DNA of 50,854 bases. It comes from Caryophanales bacterium UBA7278 (GTDB taxonomy: Bacteria; Bacillota_I; Bacilli_A; RFN20; CAG-826). The notes beneath the pieces were generated by a model. That model made no database searches. It was not told the DNA's origin and worked only from the letters and a program-made list of their open reading frames with translations. The stretch covers positions 1 to 50,854 of the forward strand of contig DKRQ01000027.1 in NCBI GenBank assembly GCA_002472275.1, given 5' to 3'. A program made the position numbers and the translations under genes. This document shows, piece by piece, positions 24,284-32,688 of this stretch. Positions within the stretch are counted from its first letter, which is position 1. The number at the start of each line of letters is the position of its first letter.

Positions 24284-26567
24284 ATGAGATACCGCGTGGG
24301 GGCGCTTCTATGCTTCGCCTTGGCCTCGTCCGCGCTTTTTTCCTGTGGTGAGAACGAGCCGGGGACCGTCACCACGGGATGGGTCCTATACCTTCACTCT
24401 CCGCGAGGAAAAGGGCGGTTATTTCGTTTCCGACTACAAAGGGAGCGAGAAAACCCTCCTCCTTCCTGACTATGTAAGGGAAGGCGAGAAAAAGACCCCG
24501 GTTGTAGGTATCGATGGCTACGCCTTTTCTTTGCGCCCCGTCGAAACGCTGGAATTAGGCAAGAACATCAAATACCTCTCCGACTACGCCTTCACCAAGA
24601 GTTCCATTACTTCCCTTTACGTCACTCCCGCTTTGCGGGAAGTATCCCCAAACGCCTTTGCTGATTGTGAGATCATGGCGGACTATATCGATGGCGTCCA
24701 ATACCTGCAATCCAGGGAATGCCCAAACCTCATCGCGGTCCATACGAAATACCAAAGGGGCGATACCAAAATCCAAGAAGGATGCATCTCCATCTTCGAC
24801 AATGTTTTCAAAGGAAAAACTCTCGAGGTCACCCTTCCTTCTTCCATCCGCCATATCGGCGCGGGGAATTTCTCGAAAGACGGCTCCCACTTCGTTTACG
24901 AAGGGGATGAACTCCAGCTGGACTATGTTTATCCCTACATGTTTTATGGCTCAAGCGGAGTCAAAAACCTGACCATCACCGAAGGGATCACCAAATTGGC
25001 CGCGCATACCTTCGATGGTTGCGAGAAGGTGGCTTCCCTATATCTGCCCGATGGCATCGAATCGATTGAGAAGGACGCGCTTCCCTCGAATTTTTCTAGT
25101 TATACCGTCTTCGATGGAGTCCGTTATCTTGGCAACAAGGAAAGAACCGCGATGTATTGCTTTGGCGGAACTCCCACGGGGGTCAATCTGGCCCTGCTAA
25201 AAGACACAAAAGTGATCGCCGACGGCGCTTTCGCCTCCAATCAAAGCGTTTGGAGCCTCCGTCCTGGCCATGGCTTCATTCACCTTGGCGATGGGGCGTT
25301 TTCCAGTTGCAAATCGTTAAGGAAAGTAGATATCCCCGCCTCGACAAAATACATCGGTCCGGACGCTTTCTCCAATTGCCCTAACCTCGAACTCTATACC
25401 GAGGCAAAGCAAGAGGAGCTTGTCTGCGATTTAAGCTGGACCAAGGAGAAAATCGCGGTCCATTACGAATCCACTTTTGAGGATTTTGACCTTGTCCAGA
25501 AATCGCCCTGCTCCCTCTATTGGGAAAGCGACAAGACGTTGGTGATCGATGTCACTCAGTTCCTCAATGACAGGTCTAGCAGCTTCCACAATAAGGACGT
25601 TCCTGGCCTCTATCTTTCCCCCGCGACAGTCGCTGCGACAGTCGGCGAAAAAGAAGTAAAAGTAGTGGAAATAACGGGAAAATATGGCCGAATTGTCGGG
25701 GAAATCGGCCCAATTTCCATCAGCGAGGATTGGAATTCTAACGTCATAATTCGCCTAAATGACCTAACTTATAGCAAAGCAGAAACGACTAGTCCCTATC
25801 CTGCTCTTTTGGCCAAATCCGATATCACGTTGGAACTAAGGGGACAGAGCACTCTGACTTCCCCATCCACCGGCCAAGGCACGATCACTGGAAAGAATAT
25901 CAAGGTCCAGGGGTCTGGCACCTTGAACGTCAAAAGCGATGGCCCTTCTGCCTTTAACCACAACAAGGCCGATGCGGGGATTCTTTGCGACGAGCTGGAA
26001 ATCTCTAGCGGCACGGTCATGGCCAACGGCGCTTCCGGCGGAGATTATGACCAGACCGGCTGGACGGTCGAAAATGGCGGCAACGGCATCACCTGCAAAA
26101 CGGTGATCGTCCATCCTGGCGCCAGCTTGAGCGCGATTGGCGGCGAAGGCGGCTTAGGCAGCAAAGGCACGCCCGCCACAAGTCAAGCCACCCATAACGA
26201 GACTAACGGCGGCAACGGCGGTAACGGTGGAGCCGGCCTTTATTGCGACGAATTCACCTTCCACCCTGGAGCCAAAGTCTTCCTGATCGGCGGGGCTGGT
26301 GGTAAAGGAGGCGATGGCGGCAACGGAACGACCGCGACCGGAGCTTCCGCTAACGGTACCAATGGAGGCAACGGGGGAAATGGAGGCGCCGCACTTAGCG
26401 TTCTGTCCGCAGAAGGAATAGTCCCTACGGAGAACTGGTCCTATGGCAGGGGCGGGGATGGCGGAGCGGCCGGCAAAAAAGGCGACAAATGGGCCGGCAT
26501 GCAATTTGGAAGCGACGGCAACCCGGGGAAGCAAGGCGCCGCCGGAACCCTCATCGTCACGCACTAA
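24284..26567 (+). pseudogene. BspA-type LRR lipoprotein with glycine-rich C-terminus, frameshifted
   Basis: From ATG 24284 the first frame encodes a lipoprotein signal (LLCFALASSALFSC) and GENEPG, then loses similarity. The frame open from about 24345 to the stop carries everything else. Removing one G from GGGG at 24361-24364 joins them as CGENEPGPSPRDGSYTF. This lines up with the intact paralogue at 7342-9321 (DFTLSLRENHHGYYVDDYKG versus YTFTLREEKGGYFVSDYKG). The restored protein has LRR_5 repeats, then an unusual region from about 25,780 on. That region is a beta-helix-like domain (SDITLELRGQSTLTSPS, KVQGSGTLNVKS) ending in GGNGGNGG-type repeats. An ATG at 24266 in the same first frame is also possible. 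A sequencing error, a phase-variable switch or a real pseudogene are all possible. Confidence 0.75.
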
Positions 26568-26620
26568 GCATAGCTTCTTGGCAAATTGAGGGTCGAATCT
26601 AGGCCTAGAAAAACTTTTGG

Positions 26621-26649
26621 TTGTTCCTTTATAGGAATCGGGGTAAACT
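26621..26649 (+). promoter_or_regulatory. Promoter of rplS
   Basis: TTGTTC (26621-26626), 17-nt spacer, TAAACT (26644-26649). Start of transcription is expected near 26656, giving a leader of about 85 nt. Confidence 0.55.
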
Positions 26650-26655
26650 ATGCCT

Positions 26656-26741
26656 CGCGTCAAAGGACGCTACGCAGGCTCCGCTGCTAAGTCACGAGCA
26701 TGAACCTGAAGAGAACCCATTAGCTAAAGGAGGCAATTACC
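26656..26741 (+). promoter_or_regulatory. Structured rplS leader (candidate L19 autoregulatory element)
   Basis: The 85-nt leader contains hairpins GCGTC-AAAG-GACGC (26657-26670) and GCAG/CTGC (26674-26687). It ends in AAAGGAGG before the ATG. L19 leaders controlling rplS are known in Bacilli; whether this one fits that covariance model was not tested. Confidence 0.4.
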
Positions 26742-27089
26742 ATGAACATGAAACTTGTTGATGAAATCACCGCCCGTCAGCTTCGCCAAGACATCCCCGA
26801 GTTCTCCTCCGGCGACACCATCAAGGTGTATGTCCGCATCATCGAGAACAAAAAGGAGCGTAACCAGGTCTTCGAAGGCGTTGTCATGCAGCGCCGCGGA
26901 TCCGGTGTCTCTGCCACCTTCACCGTGAGGAAAATCTCCTCTGGCATCGGCGTGGAACGTACCTTCCCCGTCAACGCCCCCTCGATCGCCAAGATCGAAG
27001 TCGTGAAGAAGGGCAAAGTCCGCAGGAACAAGATCTCCTATCTTCGCAAGCTCTCCGGCAAAGCTGCCCGTATCAAAACGGCTGACTAA
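26742..27089 (+). CDS. rplS: Large ribosomal subunit protein bL19
   Basis: A 115-aa protein with clear L19 features: QDIPEFSSGDTIKVYVRI, ERNQVFEGVVMQRRGSG, SSGIGVERTFPVNAP, and the basic C-terminus KVRRNKISYLRKLSGKAARI. AAAGGAGG lies 8 nt upstream. In Bacillus it directly follows trmD; here the rpsP-trmD block is inverted and rplS is transcribed alone. Confidence 0.97.
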   Translation: MNMKLVDEITARQLRQDIPEFSSGDTIKVYVRIIENKKERNQVFEGVVMQRRGSGVSATFTVRKISSGIGVERTFPVNAPSIAKIEVVKKGKVRRNKISYLRKLSGKAARIKTAD

Positions 27090-27120
27090 GCCAAAACCAA
27101 ACATCCGAATCCAAGTGACC

Positions 27121-27146
27121 AAGGCCCATTGCATGGGCCTTTTTTG
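27121..27146 (+). terminator. Terminator of rplS
   Basis: AAGGCCCAT-TGC-ATGGGCCTT perfect 9-bp stem with triloop, followed by a T-run. Confidence 0.92.
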
Positions 27147-27155
27147 CTGCTTTGA

Positions 27156-27184
27156 TTGTTATTTGCTATAGCAAACACTAAAAT
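27156..27184 (+). promoter_or_regulatory. Promoter of lepB-rbgA-rnhB (leaderless layout)
   Basis: TTGTTA (27156-27161), 17-nt spacer, TAAAAT (27179-27184), then 7 nt to GTG 27192. The -35 starts 10 nt after the rplS terminator. Confidence 0.6.
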
Positions 27185-27191
27185 TGTCCAC

Positions 27192-28067
27192 GTGGACTTC
27201 GAAGAGATTGAAACCCATAAGAGCATGAAGGGCGAACCTAAGCCCGCCGGAGCGAAGAAAAAGTGGTGGAGGACCGTCATCGACATCACCGCCATCGCGG
27301 TTTTCCTTTTGACCATCGCGGTCTCTAGCAACATCATCTATCTCTCCCTGGCCTATGACCTGCCGTTTTTCGTTAACGGCATGTCCATGTACCCGACTCT
27401 TAACGCGGATGGCAAACGCTTCGTGACTTCCACCAACTCGTATCGCCCCCTTACCTATGACGACCACGATAACCGCGGCGACATCGGAACCATCCCTGGT
27501 GACTTGGTCGATTTCGGCTATGGCCATGCAGGCAGCACCATCGAGTGGAGGAAGAAGCTCGTCAGGAACGATATCGTCATTACCTACTTCCCCAAAGACG
27601 CGAGTGGATGGAACCCCGACGGCACCCCGATCCTTAAGGACAAGGTCTATTCCAAGATCAAAAGGATCATCGGTTTGCCTGGGGAAACGGTCCATTGGCA
27701 AGCCATGACGAGCGATGGCGAGGATTATAACCGCATCTGGGGCAAGACCACGATCACCCCCGTTAGCGGAGAGACCTTTGTCTATAAGCCCTTGTATACC
27801 CTGGCCGACTATCATGTACCCGAGGGCAAGGCCTATGCCTTCCCTAATGGCGACATGACCTGGACCCTCGGCGAAGACGAATTCATCGTCATGGGAGATA
27901 ACCGCGGCTATAGCGATGACTCGCGCGTCTTCGGCGTCCTTAAAGGCAGCCTCATCACGGGTAAGGCGGACCTCATCGCCGGCACCAAGAGGCTCAACTC
28001 CGAACGCAAACCAGTCGATACCTATTGGCATTACTTCACCCCCTGGAATTATTGGAAGGTCAAATAA
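27192..28067 (+). CDS. lepB: Signal peptidase I
   Basis: A 291-aa membrane protease. One transmembrane helix (about residues 30-52) is followed by box B GMSMYPTL with catalytic Ser65, box D KRIIGLPGE with the catalytic Lys, and box E MGDNRGYSDDSR. It removes signal peptides outside the membrane and would process the secreted proteins in this window. GTG 27192 is chosen because the promoter sits just upstream; TTG 27156 lies in the -35. The protein is longer than typical sipS products because of inserts between boxes B and D. It overlaps rbgA by one base. Confidence 0.93.
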   Translation: MDFEEIETHKSMKGEPKPAGAKKKWWRTVIDITAIAVFLLTIAVSSNIIYLSLAYDLPFFVNGMSMYPTLNADGKRFVTSTNSYRPLTYDDHDNRGDIGTIPGDLVDFGYGHAGSTIEWRKKLVRNDIVITYFPKDASGWNPDGTPILKDKVYSKIKRIIGLPGETVHWQAMTSDGEDYNRIWGKTTITPVSGETFVYKPLYTLADYHVPEGKAYAFPNGDMTWTLGEDEFIVMGDNRGYSDDSRVFGVLKGSLITGKADLIAGTKRLNSERKPVDTYWHYFTPWNYWKVK

Positions 28068-28924
28068 TGGGACAGCAATCGGTTCACTATTTCCCCGGAC
28101 ATATGTCCAAGGCCCTCGAGGCGATGCAAAACTACGTGAAAGTAGTGGATCTCGTCGTTGAGATTTTGGACGCGAGGGCCCCGATTTCCTCGCAAAACCC
28201 TATCCTTTCTCGCGTAATAGGCAGCAAGCCAAGGCTGATTTTGCTTTCTAAGACCGACTACGCGGATCCCGAAGTCACCAAGCAATGGATCGCCTATTTC
28301 GCTAACGAGGGCATCACCGCTATCGCGGGTAACCTCAAGAAGGAGAAGTTCGTCAACCTCCTTTCCAAAGCCTCCATTCCCTTGCTCACCAAGAAGAGGG
28401 AAAAGGAAGCTAAATACGGGATGAAACCCCAGCCGATCCGCGTGATGGTGGTGGGCATCCCTAACGTAGGCAAATCCACCCTCATCAATAACCTTAAGGG
28501 CAAGAAGATCGCCAATGTTGGCAACAAGGCCGGCATCACCAGGGCGGAGCAATGGATCAAACTCAACGAGGACTTCACCCTCCTCGACACCCCGGGGATT
28601 CTGCCCATGAACTATCCTGATGGCGCTCAGGCGGTCCGCCTCGCGCTTCTAGGCTCCATGAGGGAAGACGTCCTTCCTACCGAGGAACTTGCCATCGCTT
28701 TGCTAGGTTATCTAAAGGAAAACTATCCCAATTCCCTAGAAGGCCGCTTTGGCCTAAAGGAAATCGACCAATACCTCGGGGAGGAGATCTTGGAGAAGAT
28801 CGCTCTCGTCAGGGGGCTATTAGAAGGCTCCTCGCCCTCCATCGAAAGGGCCGCTTACCTTCTTATCAAGGAATTTAAGGACGGGTTGCTTGGCGGCATA
28901 TCCCTCGAGGTGCCCCATGCTTGA
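28067..28924 (+). CDS. rbgA: Ribosome biogenesis GTPase RbgA (YlqF)
   Basis: A 285-aa circularly permuted GTPase: G4 (LLSKTDYAD) comes first, then G1 (GIPNVGKSTLIN) and G3 (LDTPGIL). It begins with the family hallmark HYFPGHMSKALEAM and ends in an ANTAR-like helical domain. It drives late 50S assembly. The start at ATG 28067 overlaps the lepB stop (TAATG). The order lepB-rbgA-rnhB is as in Bacillus. Confidence 0.96.
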   Translation: MGQQSVHYFPGHMSKALEAMQNYVKVVDLVVEILDARAPISSQNPILSRVIGSKPRLILLSKTDYADPEVTKQWIAYFANEGITAIAGNLKKEKFVNLLSKASIPLLTKKREKEAKYGMKPQPIRVMVVGIPNVGKSTLINNLKGKKIANVGNKAGITRAEQWIKLNEDFTLLDTPGILPMNYPDGAQAVRLALLGSMREDVLPTEELAIALLGYLKENYPNSLEGRFGLKEIDQYLGEEILEKIALVRGLLEGSSPSIERAAYLLIKEFKDGLLGGISLEVPHA

Positions 28925-29537
28925 GCTAGAAAAGGAATACTATTCCAAGGATGTCACGGCGATCGTCGGGGTCGACGAGGCCGGTAGAGGCCCTTTAGCG
29001 GGCCCGGTTGTGGCCGCCGCGGTGGTTTTCCCTAGCGACTACCAAAACGAGCTCATAAACGATTCCAAGCAGCTTACCGAGAAGAAAAGGGAAGCTCTCT
29101 TCGATGAGATCAAAAGCCATGCGCTAGGATATGGCATCGCCTTTGCTTCCGCGGAAGAAATCGATGAACTAAATATCTACAAGGCGACCCAAAAGGCCAT
29201 GAAGGAGGCCATCTCCCAGATCAAGGCCCCGTATCAACTCATCTTGACCGACGCGATGCCCCTAAAAGACTTAGGCGCCCCGGTCGAGCCGATCATCAAA
29301 GGCGACGCGAAGGCCCTTTGCATCGCCGCGGCCTCGATCCTGGCCAAAGTGACGAGGGACCGTTACATGAAGGATCTCGAAAAGGAACACCCCGAATTCA
29401 AATTCTCGGTACATAAAGGCTATGGCACCGCCCTCCATTTAAGGGAAATCGAGGAGAACGGACCGATTGAAGGGGTCCACAGGAAAACTTTTTCTCCCGT
29501 GGCGAAATACTATTCCAAACAACTCACTCTCTTCTAA
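28917..29537 (+). CDS. rnhB: Ribonuclease HII
   Basis: A 206-aa protein with GVDEAGRGPLAGPV (catalytic Asp-Glu), NDSKQLTEKKRE, LILTDAMPL and the final IAAASILAKVTRDRYM block. It removes RNA, including single ribonucleotides, from DNA duplexes. ATG 28917 overlaps rbgA by 8 nt; a longer frame upstream lies inside rbgA and was not used. Confidence 0.96.
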   Translation: MLELEKEYYSKDVTAIVGVDEAGRGPLAGPVVAAAVVFPSDYQNELINDSKQLTEKKREALFDEIKSHALGYGIAFASAEEIDELNIYKATQKAMKEAISQIKAPYQLILTDAMPLKDLGAPVEPIIKGDAKALCIAAASILAKVTRDRYMKDLEKEHPEFKFSVHKGYGTALHLREIEENGPIEGVHRKTFSPVAKYYSKQLTLF

Positions 29538-29559
29538 TGAAGAGAAAAACCTTGATTTG

Positions 29560-29583
29560 CGGCCCTTCTGGGCCGTTTTTCTT
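29560..29583 (+). terminator. Terminator of lepB-rbgA-rnhB
   Basis: CGGCCC-TTCT-GGGCCG stem-loop (29560-29575) followed by TTTTTCTTT. Confidence 0.9.
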
Positions 29584-29627
29584 TGGCCAAATCAAAACTC
29601 AAATCACTTTTTGGCCCTCTTCCTCCC

Positions 29628-29633
29628 TATAAA
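29628..29633 (+). promoter_or_regulatory. -10 element of dprA
   Basis: TATAAA ends 6 nt before ATG 29640. No good -35 is seen. If translation starts instead at ATG 29652, the GGAG at 29642-29645 could serve as a ribosome site. Confidence 0.4.
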
Positions 29634-29639
29634 AGGTGA

Positions 29640-30479
29640 ATGGAGCCAAACATGAAAGAAGTTACCAAACGCGACATCCTCATCTACTTTTCCATCGTCC
29701 ATCGAGGGGAATGGTCGGAAATCCAAAAAGCCATCCTGGCGCATAAGCCTCTGAATTATGAGGACGTCAAAAGCACGATCGAATCCTGCAAGTCGAAGGT
29801 GCTCACCATCTTCGATCCGGAATACCCAGAGGCCCTCTCGAAGATTCCTAGCCCGCCTTTGGTCCTTTATTACGAGGGTGATCTTTCCCTAATTCAAGAT
29901 ATGGATCACTGCATTTCCATGGTCGGGTCCAGAGATTGCACCGAATACGCGAGAGCCAAGACCGTGAAGATAGCCAATGAGCTCGCCAAAGACGGCGTTA
30001 GCGTCGTTTCGGGCCTTGCCACGGGAATTGACACGGCCGCGGCGGAAGGAGCCGTAAAAGAAGGGAAAGCGGTGGCGGTGCTAGGAAACGGGCTCGACTA
30101 CTTTTACCCCTCGGGGAACCGCAAACTGCAAAAAGACGTTGGGAGACTTGGCCTATTACTAAGCGAATACCCTGACGGCACGCATCCTAGGCCCTTCCAT
30201 TTTCCTATGAGGAACCGCATCATCGCCGGGCTTAGCGCCGCGGTGTGCATCATGCAAGCCGCCCCCAATTCGGGCACCTATGTGACCGCGGCTTTGGCGG
30301 CCACTTTCGGCCGTGACGTAGGCTGCCTTCCCTTCCGTTCCGACGAGGGGAACATCGGCAACGCCCTAATCCAAGACGGGGCGATGCTCATCGAATCGGC
30401 CGAGGATGTGTATCGGATGATGAAGGAGGAGAAGGTCAACCAAACAATCGGCAAAATTGTAGAAAAATCTTATAAATAA
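29640..30479 (+). CDS. dprA: DNA-processing protein DprA
   Basis: A 279-aa (or 275-aa from ATG 29652) Rossmann-fold protein. Motifs: SMVGSRDCTEYARAK, SGLATGIDTAAAEGAV, AVLGNGLDYFYP, SEYPDGTHPRPFHFPMRNRIIAGLS and APNSGTYVTAALA. DprA protects incoming single-stranded DNA and loads RecA in natural transformation. It is usually followed by topA, as here. Competence uptake genes are not in this window, so its use in transformation is not shown. Confidence 0.94.
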   Translation: MEPNMKEVTKRDILIYFSIVHRGEWSEIQKAILAHKPLNYEDVKSTIESCKSKVLTIFDPEYPEALSKIPSPPLVLYYEGDLSLIQDMDHCISMVGSRDCTEYARAKTVKIANELAKDGVSVVSGLATGIDTAAAEGAVKEGKAVAVLGNGLDYFYPSGNRKLQKDVGRLGLLLSEYPDGTHPRPFHFPMRNRIIAGLSAAVCIMQAAPNSGTYVTAALAATFGRDVGCLPFRSDEGNIGNALIQDGAMLIESAEDVYRMMKEEKVNQTIGKIVEKSYK

Positions 30480-30518
30480 ATACCTTATTTATATATATAG
30501 GAATGGCTTTAGTGACCC

Positions 30519-30547
30519 TTGAAAACGCGTTTTGCCCTCCTTATATT
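30519..30547 (+). promoter_or_regulatory. Promoter of topA-trmFO-xerC
   Basis: TTGAAA (30519-30524), 17-nt spacer, TATATT (30542-30547). ATG 30559 is 11 nt downstream, leaving at most a few bases of leader. Confidence 0.65.
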
Positions 30548-30558
30548 CATGGCGTTTC

Positions 30559-32688
30559 ATGAAGCTCGTTATCGTTGAATCACCCAAAAAATCCGAGACC
30601 ATCACCCGCTATCTAGGCGGGGATTTTAAAGTTCTGGCCTCCGAAGGTCATATCCGCGATCTTTCCATGCGCGGCAAGGGCGGTCTAGGCATCGACGTCG
30701 AAAAGGGCTTCAAAGCGGACTGGGAAATCTCCGAGAACAAGAAAGCCGTCGTGGCCAAACTTCAAAAGGCCGCGAAAGAGGCGGACGAAGTCTATCTCGC
30801 AACCGACCCTGACCGCGAAGGCGAGGCCATTTCCTGGCATTTGGCTCAGGTCCTTCATCTTCCCGTCAAGACGACCCCCCGCCTCCAATTCCACGAAATC
30901 ACCAAACCCGCGATCCTCGAGGCGATGGCCAACCCCAAACGCATCGACATGAACCTCGTCAGGGCGCAGGAAACGCGCCGCATGGAGGATAGGATCATCG
31001 GATTCAAGGTGTCCTCTTTGCTGCAAAGGAACATCAAAATCCAATCCGCGGGGCGCGTTCAATCCTCCACCCTCAAGATGATCGTCGACCGCCATAACGC
31101 GATCCAGGCCTTCGTTCCAGACGAGTATTGGACCATCGAGGTCGAGATCGAATTAGGCGGCAAAAAGTTCAAAGCCAACCTTATTAAGGTTGATGGCAAG
31201 CCGTTCCACTGCAAAAGCAAGGAAGAGGCCGATGTGATTTTGGCGAAGATGCCCAAGGTTCTTTCGGTCACCTCCGTCTCCAAAGTCGAGAAGAGCATCG
31301 CCCCCAAAATGCCCTTCACCACCTCCACGATGCAGCAGGAGGCCTTCAATAAGTTCAAGTTCTCCAACTCCAAGACCCAATCGGTGGCCCAAAAGCTATA
31401 CGAAGGCAAAACCGTCAATGGCGACCATGTCGGTCTCATCACCTACATGCGTACCGATTCGACGAGGCTTTCGCCCCGTTTCTTCAACGTCCACGCGGTT
31501 CCCTTCATCATGGAGACCTATGGCAAGGAATACCTAGGCACCTTAAGGCAAGCCAAGGAGTCCTCCAAGAAGATTCAGGACGCCCACGAGGCGATCCGTC
31601 CTACCGGCACCCACAGGACCCCGGAAGCGGTGGCCCCTTTCCTTAGTCCCGATGAGGCCAAGCTCTACCGGTTGATCTATTGCCGCGCGATGGCTTCCGT
31701 CATGGCGCCTAAGCGCATCGAAAGCACCTCTTTGATCCTTTCCGGAAACGGACTTGATTTCTCCCTAAGCGGCTCAAGAACCCTTTTCAAGGGTTTCACC
31801 ATCGTCTATGGCGAATTCGACGACGAAGAGGAAGCCTCTTTGCCCGAGGTGAAGCAAGGCGAGGAACTTAAGGTCGAGGGCGTCTTCCCCGACCAGAAAT
31901 TCACCAAGCCCGAACCGGCCTATAACGAAGCCTCCATCGTCAAGGCGATGGAAGAAAAGGGCATCGGCAGGCCGTCCACCTACGCCTCCACGATTGACAC
32001 TCTCTCCAAGAGGAAATACATCTCGACCACCAAAGGGGTGATCACGCCCACCGAATCCGGCATCAAGGCGACGACCGTCCTTGAAAAATACTTCCCCGAC
32101 ATCGTCTCCAGTGACTACACGGCCACCATGGAGTCGCAACTCGACTTAGTCGAGGCCGGCAAGACCAACTTCGAAACCGCGATGAAGGACTTCTACGAAC
32201 CCTTCATGGCCAAGTTCGAGCAGGCCAAGACCCTCATGTACAAAGAACCCGCGCAGGAAACGGGAGAGCTTTGCCCCGTCTGCGGAAAACCCCTCGTCGT
32301 GAAGAAGACCCGCAAAGGCGACACCTTCATCGGTTGCAGCGGCTATCCCGAATGCACCTACATCAAGAAAAAGGAAAAGGAACCCGAGGAAGAAGTGGGG
32401 GAACTTTGCCCCGACTGCGGAAAACCCCTGGTCTATAAGAAGAACAAAAAAGGCGAGAGGTTCATCGGCTGCTCTGGCTTCCCTACCTGCCATTACACCC
32501 GCGATCCTAACGCCAAGGAAAAGAAGCCCAAAAAAGAGGTAACCGAGGCCGACCACGTCAAGCCTTGCCCGCAGTGCAAGACCGGTTTCCTGATCGTCAA
32601 AAAAGGGAGGAAGGCCGAGTTCCTCGGATGCACGAATTTCCCCCGTTGCCGTTACCACGAATGGCTGAGCAATAAGGAAAAGAAATGA
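30559..32688 (+). CDS. topA: DNA topoisomerase I
   Basis: A 709-aa type IA topoisomerase. TOPRIM domain with VIVESPKKSETI, SEGHIRDLS and DPDREGEAI; active-site Tyr in LITYMRTDSTRLS; three C-terminal zinc repeats (CPVCGKPLV...GCSGYPEC, CPDCGKPLV...GCSGFPTC, CPQCKTGFL...GCTNFPRC). It relaxes negative supercoils. The start is placed at MKLVIVESPKK, where the family homology begins, not at an earlier in-frame codon at 30532. Confidence 0.96.
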   Translation: MKLVIVESPKKSETITRYLGGDFKVLASEGHIRDLSMRGKGGLGIDVEKGFKADWEISENKKAVVAKLQKAAKEADEVYLATDPDREGEAISWHLAQVLHLPVKTTPRLQFHEITKPAILEAMANPKRIDMNLVRAQETRRMEDRIIGFKVSSLLQRNIKIQSAGRVQSSTLKMIVDRHNAIQAFVPDEYWTIEVEIELGGKKFKANLIKVDGKPFHCKSKEEADVILAKMPKVLSVTSVSKVEKSIAPKMPFTTSTMQQEAFNKFKFSNSKTQSVAQKLYEGKTVNGDHVGLITYMRTDSTRLSPRFFNVHAVPFIMETYGKEYLGTLRQAKESSKKIQDAHEAIRPTGTHRTPEAVAPFLSPDEAKLYRLIYCRAMASVMAPKRIESTSLILSGNGLDFSLSGSRTLFKGFTIVYGEFDDEEEASLPEVKQGEELKVEGVFPDQKFTKPEPAYNEASIVKAMEEKGIGRPSTYASTIDTLSKRKYISTTKGVITPTESGIKATTVLEKYFPDIVSSDYTATMESQLDLVEAGKTNFETAMKDFYEPFMAKFEQAKTLMYKEPAQETGELCPVCGKPLVVKKTRKGDTFIGCSGYPECTYIKKKEKEPEEEVGELCPDCGKPLVYKKNKKGERFIGCSGFPTCHYTRDPNAKEKKPKKEVTEADHVKPCPQCKTGFLIVKKGRKAEFLGCTNFPRCRYHEWLSNKEKK

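Noticed and set aside
26060..26560. Possible CRISPR or short tandem repeat array
   Set aside because: The repeats are GGNGG codon runs inside an open frame, irregular in spacing, and have no spacers.
27159..28031. 290-codon open frame on the minus strand
   Set aside because: Antisense shadow of lepB; the plus-strand product has all signal peptidase I motifs and the antisense product has none.
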